The translations under genes and the position numbers were made by a program. Shown here piece by piece: positions 1 to 9,211 of a stretch of DNA of 23,129 nucleotides. The notes beneath the pieces were generated by a model. It was not told the origin of the DNA, ran no database searches, and worked only from the letters and a program-made list of their open reading frames with translations. Source of the DNA: Candidatus Poseidoniaceae archaeon (GTDB lineage: Archaea > Thermoplasmatota > Poseidoniia > Poseidoniales > Poseidoniaceae). The stretch is taken from the NCBI GenBank assembly GCA_022424925.1, contig JAKMGM010000063.1, positions 1 to 23,129 of the forward strand, in the 5' to 3' direction. How positions within the stretch are numbered: the first letter of the stretch is position 1; the number at the start of each line of letters is the position of its first letter.

Positions 1-1
1 G

Positions 2-2527
2 AACATTGCTCGTTCGTTCCACGTGCGCGGGGGTCTTGGTAGCCTATCTCGTTGGCTGTCTATTTTATCGAACGCCACCCCCCAACTTGGCGAGAATCCA
101 GAACGCCAACGACAAGCACTTGAAGAAACGCAATGGTGGCTGCATTGCGTAGCAGAGATGTGGTATCCACTTCTTGACGAAGAAGCAAAGCGGACACTTT
201 CTCGGACCGTCATTGGTTGTTCATCCTTACAGAAACTCCCTCTCCCTCCACGTCTTACAACCGGAAAGGCATGGCTCGATATCATCTACCAGCGGCTGAA
301 TTGGGCTGATTTGTCCAGTAGAACAGCGTTGTTCGACCGTTCGCTTGCAGGCCTTCAAACGCTTAATGAAGCGTATCAATCTACTGTAGCGCAATTGGAG
401 AAAGCAGGATTCACTGTACCCAAAGACGGGGAGCAATTCATCCAATTTTTCGAACAAGTAATCGGGCGCACATCGCTACCACGGTCTCGCTCTCGTGGAA
501 AGAATGTTCAAGTTCTCACTCCCAGTGAAGCATTGGGTGTAGAAGCAGATCTGGTCATACTGGTTGGACTTGACGTCAATTCTTGGCCAATGAAAGCCTC
601 GAAAGTCCCCTGGTTAGATGCTCCTGCGCAGTTGCGCCTTGGACTCTTTTCATCAGACATCACGATTCGACAAGGACGACATCATCTCCGCCATTTGCTC
701 AACGCTGGCAAGGAAATTATTGTGTTTGACACCAGTGCAGAGGAAGGTGGCGGCCCGAGCGCCCCTCTTGCAGAATGGTTGGCCGAAAACCGGTCGGACG
801 GAACGCTCATCGATTTCCAACCCGCCCCTTCCTTCCTACCGTTTGAATCCCATCAGAGTGGAGCGCCCCACCGCAGTTGGCACTGGACAGCTTCCAAACC
901 AGATGTCGGCGTCGCTTGGCTTACACCACGCCCGTTTACCATGTCGATGCGCGATGGGAAAGCGATTGGAGAACGAGGCGGAAGCCGTGGACGCGACGTG
1001 CGGCAACGTGCTGGATTAGAACTCGCTGCCGGGGGACTTCCGTATGCCGATGTACTGTCGAACGCCAGTCTTGCCATCGCCCACGAATTACCGATTCAGA
1101 ACGACCGTCACCTTCGTCAGCCTGTGATGAAGAACCTCAAGGATGGTGTTTATTTTGAGTGGCAGAACCGAGAACATCTCGTTAGTGCGGACGGTATTAT
1201 CCTGCAACCGTCGAAGTCACAAGCGTTTGTCGGGACCGGTCATCAGCAGCACTATCCTCATCTCGGGCTCAAACTCAACAGCACTACAAGAGGGCCTGCG
1301 ATTGACCCTAGACCTCTACCTGGTTATGCGTTCGCAAGTGATGAACTGAATGGAGTACTTGGTCGTCGATCATCAAAGATGACCCGAGAGAAGTGGTCAC
1401 AAAGCCGTTTACAATCATGGCTTCAATGCCCGCGCAAGGCTTGGATGGACACGCAATTGAAAGCGCGTTCCGACGAAGTATTGGGCGAAGATCTCGAGTC
1501 AAGAACCCGCGGGACCTTGATTCACGACACCGAGGCGGCTATGCTGCGTGGTCACGGCGTCCTTACTGCCCAGGACGCCATCTCTGCGCCGTTACCTTTG
1601 CATTTAGGCCCAATAAACACCGTAGAACTCGCTTGGGGCGAGGTACTTACCTACCTGTCAACAGAAGTCCCCTGGCTTTCGCGCTATGATGCAGTGGCAG
1701 TTCATCGCTGCAGAGAGATGATTGGCGTAACACCAAACGAGTGGCGGCAATACCTCGAGGGTGAACTTGAGCTCGAACCCAGTGGGCGTATTGGCCGCAT
1801 GCTTCTCGCCGATTTTGCATTGACGGGAGCAGCCCCTCTCGCTTGTGAATGGGAGTTTTCAAACGGAAAGGCGAATCATGTCAACATTGACGGCTATGAT
1901 GATGATGGCAATGCGTCCACGTTCAATTTGTCTGGCAGGGTTGACAGGGTCGACGAAGTTCTCTTGAATAAGGAAATGAGAAACTTGGCCGTACAGGACG
2001 GTATACTTTCATCAACATCACATTCCAACATACTGGCACTGGACAAGCCGACTGCAGCGAATCGATTGGTGATTATTCGAGATTTGAAGACGATACAAGG
2101 TCCAAAACACCCCGATAAAGGCAATCGCCACCGTAAGGCATTGTTTGATGAGGTTCAACTCGGGTTGTATGCTCGAGCTTGGGAACAAAGCCATCCCGGC
2201 GACCGGGTCATCGGCGTCGGTGTATCTGAAATTGGAGAATCTACGATTCACTATGTCGAATTGGATGCATCGATTTTGAAATACCTAGGGTCATCTGAAT
2301 TGGGTGACCGAACGACGTATACTCAAACCCATCATCGCAACCTCGGTGAAGACTTTTCAGAAAGCAACGGTTTTCGTTCATGGATGAAAGAACGGTTCCG
2401 AACGGCAAACAGAGCGATTCAAACCGCTGCTTCCGGCCATGTGAACCCCACCCCTGGTAAACACTGCTCGTACTGTTCGGTTCGGCAAATTTGCCCGTCT
2501 GCAACGCTTGGAGGGGATGTCAAATGA
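2..2527 (+). CDS. AddB-like PD-(D/E)XK nuclease subunit, 5' truncated by window edge
   Basis: The reading frame is open to the left edge, so the start codon and N-terminus lie outside the window; 841 residues are visible. Residues here are counted from the GTG at position 23. An AddB/RecC-type core is visible around residues 165-260 (EADLVILVGLD, then WPMKASKVPWLD and an LGL motif). The C-terminal RecB-family nuclease has D641 in SGRVDRVDE, D687-L-K689 in IIRDLKT, and Q712-L-G-L-Y716, all intact. C469 (in LQCPRKAW) plus C815-x2-C818-x5-C824 match the 4Fe-4S staple of AddB, Cas4 and Dna2 nucleases. No helicase Walker motif is visible, but the N-terminus where it could sit is missing; bacterial AddB proteins are about 1150 aa. 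The gene ends in a 4-bp overlap with the AddA-like helicase, so the two products probably form one DNA end-resection complex. Family is fairly sure; the exact subclass (AddB or AdnA-like) is not. Confidence 0.85.
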   Translation, partial: NIARSFHVRGGLGSLSRWLSILSNATPQLGENPERQRQALEETQWWLHCVAEMWYPLLDEEAKRTLSRTVIGCSSLQKLPLPPRLTTGKAWLDIIYQRLNWADLSSRTALFDRSLAGLQTLNEAYQSTVAQLEKAGFTVPKDGEQFIQFFEQVIGRTSLPRSRSRGKNVQVLTPSEALGVEADLVILVGLDVNSWPMKASKVPWLDAPAQLRLGLFSSDITIRQGRHHLRHLLNAGKEIIVFDTSAEEGGGPSAPLAEWLAENRSDGTLIDFQPAPSFLPFESHQSGAPHRSWHWTASKPDVGVAWLTPRPFTMSMRDGKAIGERGGSRGRDVRQRAGLELAAGGLPYADVLSNASLAIAHELPIQNDRHLRQPVMKNLKDGVYFEWQNREHLVSADGIILQPSKSQAFVGTGHQQHYPHLGLKLNSTTRGPAIDPRPLPGYAFASDELNGVLGRRSSKMTREKWSQSRLQSWLQCPRKAWMDTQLKARSDEVLGEDLESRTRGTLIHDTEAAMLRGHGVLTAQDAISAPLPLHLGPINTVELAWGEVLTYLSTEVPWLSRYDAVAVHRCREMIGVTPNEWRQYLEGELELEPSGRIGRMLLADFALTGAAPLACEWEFSNGKANHVNIDGYDDDGNASTFNLSGRVDRVDEVLLNKEMRNLAVQDGILSSTSHSNILALDKPTAANRLVIIRDLKTIQGPKHPDKGNRHRKALFDEVQLGLYARAWEQSHPGDRVIGVGVSEIGESTIHYVELDASILKYLGSSELGDRTTYTQTHHRNLGEDFSESNGFRSWMKERFRTANRAIQTAASGHVNPTPGKHCSYCSVRQICPSATLGGDVK
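2510..2514 (+). promoter_or_regulatory. Shine-Dalgarno site GGAGG of the AddA-like gene
   Basis: GGAGG lies 9 nt before the ATG at 2524, inside the last codons of the AddB-like gene. With the ATGA stop/start overlap it indicates translational coupling and fixes the start of the helicase gene. Confidence 0.7.
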
Positions 2528-5500
2528 TTCGGTTCAATCGCAGTCAACGTCTCGGGCTTGACCTTGACAAGCACATTGCTTTGGATGCAGGTGCCGGTAC
2601 GGGAAAGACAACGGTCATGGCCGAACGGTATGTGCAACATCTTCTCTCTTCAGAGCAAAGAGCGACCCATTTGTTGCCCTTTGGGCCTCGTGAATCACTA
2701 CAGGCCAGCGGCTTTCTGAGAGCCCCACCACGGCAACGAACTCCACCTCATGAGTGGAAAGGACTGTTGCCAAGTGAAGTGGTAGCCATTACGTTCACCA
2801 AGAAATCTGCTGCTGAGTTGAAAGCAAAAATACGCAATCGTGTGAGTCAAAGTCGAGCAACGGCTGTCGACCCTGACGACTATGACGGCATTTTTGATCC
2901 ACGCGTACGTGAAGGAGATATCGAAACGCTGATGTCAGCACTCGACGAGGCCCCTATTTCGACCATCGATGCATTCCTCTCACAACTTGTTTCTCCGCAT
3001 CTTGATTTGGTAGCAATTCACCCCAGTCGTGAGCAAATATCCGAGGAACGAGCTCCTCTTTTAATTCAAGAAGCACTTCATTCTGCATGGCGTATTCGAA
3101 CACTTGACGACGCCCATGAAGCAGGCGTCCGCGGTAACATTGGCGCCTTTATCGAAGCAAGAAACCGTCTTGCTGTCCTTCTTGGGGGCCAAGACCGTTC
3201 GGCCGTAGTGCTTCGTGGAATGCTCGGTAAATCGCTGTTCGTTGAAGAAGCCAACCAAGCCATGCTTTCCCGCGCTCAAACCCTTGGTTACGACTGGAAC
3301 GGCGTAGGTCCAATGCCGCATGAAGTACTCATGGACATGTTTCTTGAACCGGTTCACGATGAGGTTGTTGCCTTTGCAACCGCACTGAAATCTGAACTGC
3401 ATGAATGGGTCAACATCTACCTCCACTATGCAGCAAATTATATCCACGCATGCGAATCGAAAATTGGTACTACCTTGACGCGTTTCAACCACCTAACTGA
3501 ACTTGCACGGAACCCGTTACCTGAGTCGCCAGGTGAGTGCCTTCAATGGGTATGGCAGGTCGCTCTCGCAGCCACAACCACCAACCAACTCAAAGACGAC
3601 AAACCGAATTTTTTCCCGAAAGGCGGTCTCCCGCAGTCCAATCATTCCGAGGGTTGGCACCCCGGAATCCTCTCAAAATCTGCAACAAAGGGTGTTCCAG
3701 GGAGAGAAAAGGATAGAGTAGTGGCAGATTCAATTGAGAAAGCAGACGCCTTGAGGAAACATCTCAACGGCCGGTTCGGAAGACTTGTATGTCTACTGGG
3801 CCGTAGTGCATTCTTACTTGCGCCGATATCAGACCTTCCTTTCATACCAGAGGATTGTATTCTTCGACGTCAAGAAGTAACGCTTTCATTCAGCGACCTT
3901 GCCCCCCAAGGTCGGCTGCGAATCTCACATGAACTCCAAACAAATGTTCTCAATGACTTGCTCGTGGTTCACAAGGGTTGTCAAGACATCCTTTCGCTTC
4001 GTAAAGCCCATGAAGGCGTGCATGACTATGACGACGTACAACGCCTAGTGGCCGATTTATTGCTTGCTCGATGTCCCGACATGGTACGTCATACGTATCC
4101 CCCCAGTGTCGTTCAAGCGCTTGACCGCTTGGGCGATGAACCGTGGTCGGATCAACACATTGCACGTGCCATGGTATTGGCCGGTGACGATAACTCATGC
4201 TATGAAGACCTGCAACGGCGTTTCTTCACTCTGCAAACCATTCGACGCCAGTATAGGGCTTTCATTATTGACGAGTATCAAGACACGAATCCGGCACACT
4301 TTCGATTACTAGCCCGGCTATGGGGGCGACGAAGGCTAGAGGTTGACGATCCAAACGCTCCTCTTGGCCCGTGGGACCCTACAATCTGTATTGTTGGCGA
4401 TATGAAACAAAGCATCTACAGGTTCAGACAGGCAGAAGTGACGGTCATGCGTCGTACAGTTGCTGCTATTCAATCCGCCAATTCGATTGAAGCATCTGAG
4501 CCTCGATTGCACCATTTGCGGGTTGAAGGTTGCGGCAGAGACCCGCGCCCAGTCGGCGCAGGTACTTCCTTCATGCAAGGCTCAAACATTGAAGGCGCAA
4601 CCCTTGAGTCGAAACCTTGGGAGCACGTTGAGGTAGGAATCGAAGATGGAGAATCGGTGAAGAATTTAGTTTCCAATATCCGTCGCGAACGTCGCCTATT
4701 GGGTCATATTGATTTGACCTCAAATCACCGTACTCTTCACAACCTCATGCGAACAATGAACGGGATGTTTGAAGATGTTTTCAACGAACGACATTACGTC
4801 CTCCCGGGAGATTGGCATGCCGAATCTCAATCACTTCTTCCAGCGAGGGATGCCTCTGATGATGGTGTATTAGAGTGGCTCTTACCGCTTCAAATCGATG
4901 TCGAGCCGCCGAGCCTCGACTTGGAACAGCGCGTCGATACATTCGCCGACCCAGAGGCAAAGCAAGCGCATCTCGAAAACGAATTAATTGCGGCTCGGCT
5001 CCAGTCGTTAGTCGCACAGCGCCCTACCCAAGTATGGGATGCCTCGTCAACCAGTTATCGAGAAATTGAAGCTGACCAGAGTGCAGTTTTGCCGGAAGAC
5101 ATCATCGTTCTTGTCCATTCCAGAAAATACATTCCAGACTTGATACAGCGGCTTCAGTCCCGAGGCATCCCAGTCATGGCCGACCGACAAGGTGCCCTGT
5201 TGCAGCGGCCAGTCGTTGCCCCACTCATGGCGTGTTTGGAATTGATTGCATTCCCACACTCTCGCCACGCAGCCCTTGCGCTTGCTCGCTCCCCAGTGTT
5301 TGGCTTCAACGATGCGCAAGCTCATCAACTCATGTCGTCAGACACCCCCGTAAGTTGGTGGGAAAAGATTCGAGATTTTGCCCCGAACGCCGCAGTGAAA
5401 TCACTGGTATCTCATACGGCTGCATTGGTGCAACAGGGTGCCATTCACGATGTTTTTGACGTTCTTCTCGACCATTCTGACTTACTGCTCGCCTATCCAG

Positions 5501-7470
5501 AAGACACTTCACGCCAAAATGCAGAGGCGTGGTGTGCACTTGTCACATCGATTGGAAACGAGTTGGGGCATGAACCATCAGCAATCTTCAACCGAATGAA
5601 ATCCCTTCAAACACTTGGTGGTAGGGGCCCATCGTCCATCATCACGCCTTCAGGTGGTGCCGTACAGGTCATGACCATTCACGGTGCAAAGGGCCTACAA
5701 GCGCCAGTTGTCGTCGTCGCAGGGATGTTTCATGCCGGCAAATCTGATGCCTCTCTAGCGGTACGAAACAATGTATTGGTAACACCTCAAGTTGTAGCAG
5801 GAAGAATCAACCCTTGGTCGTCACGTGACCGTCCCGACGACGGGCTCTGGGAGTTTGCTAAACGAATGGACCATGCTCAGCGACAGGCAGAGCGTCGGCG
5901 AGAATTCTATGTGGCCTTGACCCGCGTGGAAAACAGGTTGATTGTTGTGGGCTCTCCTAGTGACTCAGCAACGGTCGATGAAGAAACTGGATGTCTACAG
6001 TTCAGCAGCAACCCCTCGCTCAAAACCATGGGTGCAATGTGGCTCGACGGGTTGCGCAGTCTTTCGCATAAGCACAGGATTGATGGCTCGCCATGGCTGC
6101 TCAAAGACGATGATTTTGATCATCCGCTCTCGCAGTACGGTAAAACAAAACTTTGTCTTGACCCCGCCTCATTCATCGATGATGCACGATTGGGTTCAGA
6201 TTCAGTTCGTTCGTTGTATGTGTACCACTCACCGCAATGTTTCCCCGGACTGAGTGCAAAAACGCCGCTTCAGCAATGGATGGAACTCGAATCACACCTC
6301 GATGTAACCGAAACGTCTGAGCCGACAGATACTCCATTGCCCGTTGTGCACGAAGTAATGCGGATGACCGCTCATGGCTTGGATACGAGTTTTGACTGCC
6401 CTCGGAGGCACTGGCTATCCGAGGTTAAAGGGTGGATTCCAGAACCGCTGAAGCTGTTTTCCGACGCTGAAGTGGCGCAAGGAAAACCTTCTGATTTCCC
6501 AATTGCAACCGTATTTGGAACGCTCATGCACCGTTTGGTTGAAATCGGTTTGGAAAACCCAGCACAAACAAACACCCCCGCATCTGTTCCACTTCCGCCA
6601 GCTTGGACGTTCGACGGAAAGGATTTGCTCGATGATTCGCCAACTATTGACCGCGTTCTTGCCGAGGAAGGAATTGTTGCCGGCGACTCAGACCAGTTCC
6701 TTGCGACCCGTAAACGTCTTGCAGAGTTGGGTTCTTTGGTTCGTGACGGCCTTCTTGGACGCTATGCTGCTGGCGAACATCACTACGGGTTCAAGGCCGA
6801 AGGGCTGCGTACCGAGTTACCTTTTTATTTCCGTCACAAGGTGGATTTCGATGGTTTGATGCGAACAGGCTTTTCAGTCGAAGGGCCACAAGCGATTTCT
6901 CAGATAGACCATGTTGACGTGATTTTTGACGGTCGAGCCGACCTCGTATTGGCGTTGCGAGACGATGATGGAAACGGATGTTTGCAGGTTGTTGACTTGA
7001 AAACCAGAGGATGTCGCGACCACTTCAATCCAGGACATCCAGGTTCAGGCAGTCTACTTCAGCGATACAATGGTGATGTGTTGTCTCCGTATCCTTCGAC
7101 CGAGGCTGAACAATCGATTTTGGATGAACACCGACTTCAACTGACATTGTATTCAATGGCGTTAGAAGTGCTTGAGCAACAGAAGCCTGCAGGAATGCAG
7201 CGCCGAATTCTCGCACCGGCTTTGCTTATTGGTGCATCAGGACGTATGGTTCAGTTGACGGAGAAGGAGTATAAAAATGCGAAAAAAACCCTTGCAGGAC
7301 ATCTTGAATGGATGGCTCAACTTTCAGCATCACCCGAATCGTTGGTCGAACCCCCACGCTTACCTGTCGAATCATCGCACATTTGCAAACAGTGTCCGTT
7401 TTCACGCGGGGACGTCCGACTGTGCGGGCCGCAAGGAACGAGTCTGGGCGTTGTCGACAGAAAGGATTAG
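2524..7470 (+). CDS. AddA/RecB-like UvrD-family helicase with C-terminal Fe-S-type nuclease
   Basis: A 1648-aa superfamily 1A helicase-nuclease that would unwind and cut double-strand DNA ends. Motifs in order: Q8; Walker A A22-GAGTGKT-29 (K28); Ia TFTKKSAAELK (about 99-109); motif II D583-E-Y-Q-D587; motif III G625-D-M-K-Q-S-I-Y-R-F-R635; motif IV SNHRTLHNL (about 730); motif V T1051-I-H-G-A-K-G1057; motif VI F1128-Y-V-A-L-T-R1134. The nuclease domain has D1473, D1491-L-K1493 and Q1539-L-T-L-Y1543, all intact. C1292, C1621-x2-C1624 and C1634 form a further four-cysteine set. The ATG at 2524 is chosen over an in-frame TTG at 2491 because it overlaps the upstream stop (ATGA) and has GGAGG 9 nt before it. 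The protein is some 400 aa longer than typical bacterial AddA (about 1230 aa), with extra sequence between Walker A and Ia and after residue 250. Stop overlaps the convergent methyltransferase stop. Confidence 0.92.
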   Translation: MIRFNRSQRLGLDLDKHIALDAGAGTGKTTVMAERYVQHLLSSEQRATHLLPFGPRESLQASGFLRAPPRQRTPPHEWKGLLPSEVVAITFTKKSAAELKAKIRNRVSQSRATAVDPDDYDGIFDPRVREGDIETLMSALDEAPISTIDAFLSQLVSPHLDLVAIHPSREQISEERAPLLIQEALHSAWRIRTLDDAHEAGVRGNIGAFIEARNRLAVLLGGQDRSAVVLRGMLGKSLFVEEANQAMLSRAQTLGYDWNGVGPMPHEVLMDMFLEPVHDEVVAFATALKSELHEWVNIYLHYAANYIHACESKIGTTLTRFNHLTELARNPLPESPGECLQWVWQVALAATTTNQLKDDKPNFFPKGGLPQSNHSEGWHPGILSKSATKGVPGREKDRVVADSIEKADALRKHLNGRFGRLVCLLGRSAFLLAPISDLPFIPEDCILRRQEVTLSFSDLAPQGRLRISHELQTNVLNDLLVVHKGCQDILSLRKAHEGVHDYDDVQRLVADLLLARCPDMVRHTYPPSVVQALDRLGDEPWSDQHIARAMVLAGDDNSCYEDLQRRFFTLQTIRRQYRAFIIDEYQDTNPAHFRLLARLWGRRRLEVDDPNAPLGPWDPTICIVGDMKQSIYRFRQAEVTVMRRTVAAIQSANSIEASEPRLHHLRVEGCGRDPRPVGAGTSFMQGSNIEGATLESKPWEHVEVGIEDGESVKNLVSNIRRERRLLGHIDLTSNHRTLHNLMRTMNGMFEDVFNERHYVLPGDWHAESQSLLPARDASDDGVLEWLLPLQIDVEPPSLDLEQRVDTFADPEAKQAHLENELIAARLQSLVAQRPTQVWDASSTSYREIEADQSAVLPEDIIVLVHSRKYIPDLIQRLQSRGIPVMADRQGALLQRPVVAPLMACLELIAFPHSRHAALALARSPVFGFNDAQAHQLMSSDTPVSWWEKIRDFAPNAAVKSLVSHTAALVQQGAIHDVFDVLLDHSDLLLAYPEDTSRQNAEAWCALVTSIGNELGHEPSAIFNRMKSLQTLGGRGPSSIITPSGGAVQVMTIHGAKGLQAPVVVVAGMFHAGKSDASLAVRNNVLVTPQVVAGRINPWSSRDRPDDGLWEFAKRMDHAQRQAERRREFYVALTRVENRLIVVGSPSDSATVDEETGCLQFSSNPSLKTMGAMWLDGLRSLSHKHRIDGSPWLLKDDDFDHPLSQYGKTKLCLDPASFIDDARLGSDSVRSLYVYHSPQCFPGLSAKTPLQQWMELESHLDVTETSEPTDTPLPVVHEVMRMTAHGLDTSFDCPRRHWLSEVKGWIPEPLKLFSDAEVAQGKPSDFPIATVFGTLMHRLVEIGLENPAQTNTPASVPLPPAWTFDGKDLLDDSPTIDRVLAEEGIVAGDSDQFLATRKRLAELGSLVRDGLLGRYAAGEHHYGFKAEGLRTELPFYFRHKVDFDGLMRTGFSVEGPQAISQIDHVDVIFDGRADLVLALRDDDGNGCLQVVDLKTRGCRDHFNPGHPGSGSLLQRYNGDVLSPYPSTEAEQSILDEHRLQLTLYSMALEVLEQQKPAGMQRRILAPALLIGASGRMVQLTEKEYKNAKKTLAGHLEWMAQLSASPESLVEPPRLPVESSHICKQCPFSRGDVRLCGPQGTSLGVVDRKD

Positions 7471-8084
7471 AGTTTTCTGCCAACCATAGCCAGTGTACCG
7501 ATGAACCCGTCTTTTTTACCGACTTGATGCAATTCAACGTCGACAAAACCGGCGTCATTCATTGCCGATTTCCACTCATCTTTACTCAAAGTAGTCATGT
7601 GTACATTCAAAGCTTCAGGCCAACTCAGACTGTCTTCATTTTCGAGGTAATGGTCGATTCCAGCGACCAACATGCCGCCGCTGTTCAGCCAATCGTCATG
7701 CAACAATCTGAGCATGGCTTTTGGGTCATGGAGATAGTAAAGAAACTCCATGCTGTGAACCAGATCAAATCCAGTTGGGGGTTTCCAATCGGGTAGTTTT
7801 GCGACATGATAGTTTCCTTCATTGTCGATTGTTTTGGCTTTAGCAATCATCGTCGCTGAACCATCAACACCAGTCACATGCGTGCACTTTGGGTCGCTTC
7901 CAATCAGCCTGCATACCCAGCCGTTCCCACAACCAACATCGACAGCAGTGTAGTCATTTGAGCGGGGTATTCCGACCAGTTCCAACATGGCGTGAACCGA
8001 AGCGGCATGACCGCTTTCCATGCCCTTATCTTTGCCCTTTTCAGCCCATTCGCTGAACACTTCGGTTGCCTCCCGTTGCACCAT
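7467..8084 (-). CDS. class I SAM-dependent methyltransferase, substrate unknown
   Basis: A 205-aa Rossmann-fold methyltransferase. SAM-binding motif I is V48-D-V-G-C-G-N-G55, the acidic end of strand 2 is D74 in VTGVDGS, and a motif-IV-like stretch FDLVHSMEFLYYL lies at 106-118. The N-terminal part (FSEWAEKGKDKGMESGH) resembles the cap helices of small methyltransferases of the type-11/12 group. The substrate cannot be read from sequence. The ATG at 8084 is preferred because the domain begins right after it. A TTG at 8111, with GGAGG at 8121-8125 (complement strand, 9 nt away), would add nine residues and is a real alternative. The stop codon shares TTAG with the stop of the convergent helicase gene. 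The upstream neighbour, proline iminopeptidase, is divergent. Confidence 0.85.
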   Translation of the reverse strand: MVQREATEVFSEWAEKGKDKGMESGHAASVHAMLELVGIPRSNDYTAVDVGCGNGWVCRLIGSDPKCTHVTGVDGSATMIAKAKTIDNEGNYHVAKLPDWKPPTGFDLVHSMEFLYYLHDPKAMLRLLHDDWLNSGGMLVAGIDHYLENEDSLSWPEALNVHMTTLSKDEWKSAMNDAGFVDVELHQVGKKDGFIGTLAMVGRKL

Positions 8085-8160
8085 GGTTTCCGACGAGCCG
8101 ACCCATTCCAAGAAGGTGTTCCTCCGAAAAGAACAACTCTCTCCGACCGATGCACGATTC

Positions 8161-9123
8161 ATGCTCGATGTAACGACCACAATAGAAGAGGTACTCTACC
8201 CCGCAATAGAACCCTATGAAACCGGAATGCTTCAAGTCTCAGAACTGCATTCGATTGCTTGGGAAAAAAGTGGTAACCCAAACGGCATGCCGGTCATTGT
8301 GATTCATGGTGGTCCAGGCGGCGGCGGGCAACCAGCCTATCGGCAGTACTTCGACCCGAATGCCTACAACATCATTCAATTCGACCAGCGCGGTTGTGGA
8401 AAATCAACGCCATACGCTGAGTTGGAAGATAACACCACGCAAGCATCTGTACATGACATCGAATTGCTCCGAGAAACATTTGGAATTGAGAAATGGCATG
8501 TCTTCGGAGGGTCTTGGGGTTCAACGCTTTCGCTGGTTTATGCCCAACATTACCCAGACCGGACTCTTAGTCTTATGTTACGAGGGATATTCATGTGCAG
8601 GAAAAGTGAATTGCACTGGTTTTATCAAGATGGAGCAAGTCATATTTTCCCCGATGCATTTGAGGCCTATCGAGAACACATTCCAGCCGAGGAACAGGAT
8701 GACCTCATCAAAGCCTACTATGCTCGCTTGACCAGTTCAAATGTCGATGTGCGTCGCGCAGCTGCGAAGGAATGGACACGATGGGAAATGGCGACGAGCC
8801 GTCTTTTCCCCGACGACTCGTATTTGGAAAAAGCGGAAGACCTCGATTTCGCTGTTGCTTTTGCACGTATTGAGTGCCACTATTTCATTCATGCAATTTT
8901 CTTGGAAGAAGCCTACATACTCAACAATGTCGATACCATTCAACACATTCCAATGCACATTGTCCAAGGCCGTTACGATGTTGTTTGTCCTGCTCGCAGT
9001 GCTTGGGAATTGCATAAAGCAGTACCAAACAGTCAGTTGGTCATTGTTCCGGATGCCGGTCACTCGATGGGCGAAGTCAGCATCGCTCGTGAACTCGTAT
9101 CCGTAACCGATTCGTATCGCTGA
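8161..9123 (+). CDS. pip: proline iminopeptidase (S33 family alpha/beta hydrolase)
   Basis: A 320-aa cytosolic aminopeptidase that removes N-terminal proline from peptides (EC 3.4.11.5), close to the family's usual 310-320 aa. The family N-terminus is clear (LYPAIEPYETGMLQV, then WEKSGNPNG). The oxyanion-hole motif HGGPGGG is near residue 45, followed by FDQRGCGKSTPY. The nucleophile elbow G116-G-S118-W-G-S gives catalytic S118; the other triad residues are D273 (GRYDVVCPA) and H301 (DAGHSMGE). The frame runs upstream to 8020, but the ATG at 8161 gives the normal family start and avoids deep overlap with the divergent methyltransferase. No Shine-Dalgarno is seen before it, so the mRNA may be leaderless. 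It probably serves peptide scavenging, consistent with a protein-degrading heterotroph. Confidence 0.93.
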   Translation: MLDVTTTIEEVLYPAIEPYETGMLQVSELHSIAWEKSGNPNGMPVIVIHGGPGGGGQPAYRQYFDPNAYNIIQFDQRGCGKSTPYAELEDNTTQASVHDIELLRETFGIEKWHVFGGSWGSTLSLVYAQHYPDRTLSLMLRGIFMCRKSELHWFYQDGASHIFPDAFEAYREHIPAEEQDDLIKAYYARLTSSNVDVRRAAAKEWTRWEMATSRLFPDDSYLEKAEDLDFAVAFARIECHYFIHAIFLEEAYILNNVDTIQHIPMHIVQGRYDVVCPARSAWELHKAVPNSQLVIVPDAGHSMGEVSIARELVSVTDSYR

Positions 9124-9152
9124 CCGTGACTCGATTGTTGAAGAATCAGTCC

Positions 9153-9158
9153 TATTAT
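9153..9158 (+). promoter_or_regulatory. possible TATA-like box upstream of the coiled-coil gene
   Basis: TATTAT lies in the short gap after the iminopeptidase. At usual archaeal spacing (about 25 nt) transcription would start near 9180, giving a roughly 40-nt leader that contains the hairpin at 9196-9211. No convincing BRE is visible. Weak call. Confidence 0.22.
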
Positions 9159-9195
9159 GCGTCGGCTTGATAGGGTGGAGGTGTGTGGGAGTTCA

Positions 9196-9211
9196 CGGAG
9201 GCTTGCCTCCG
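9196..9211 (+). promoter_or_regulatory. hairpin pairing GGAGG with CCTCC just before a start codon
   Basis: CGGAGG (9196-9201), loop CTTG, CCTCCG (9206-9211): a perfect 6-bp stem ending 9 nt before the ATG at 9221. One arm holds a Shine-Dalgarno-like GGAGG, the other its complement. The site that probably serves the ATG, GGGTGA (9211-9216), overlaps the base of the stem, so folding could affect ribosome access. Function is inference. Confidence 0.4.

Noticed and set aside
618..1019. 133-aa plus-strand frame inside the AddB-like gene
   Set aside because: Alternate frame of a gene with clear motifs; no ribosome site or domain.
2491..2523. Upstream TTG start for the AddA-like gene
   Set aside because: The ATG at 2524 has GGAGG at 9 nt and the ATGA overlap. 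The 11 extra residues precede the conserved Q motif without support.
8020..8160. 47-residue N-terminal extension of proline iminopeptidase
   Set aside because: It would run across the divergent methyltransferase start and has no counterpart in the family, which begins near the ATG at 8161.
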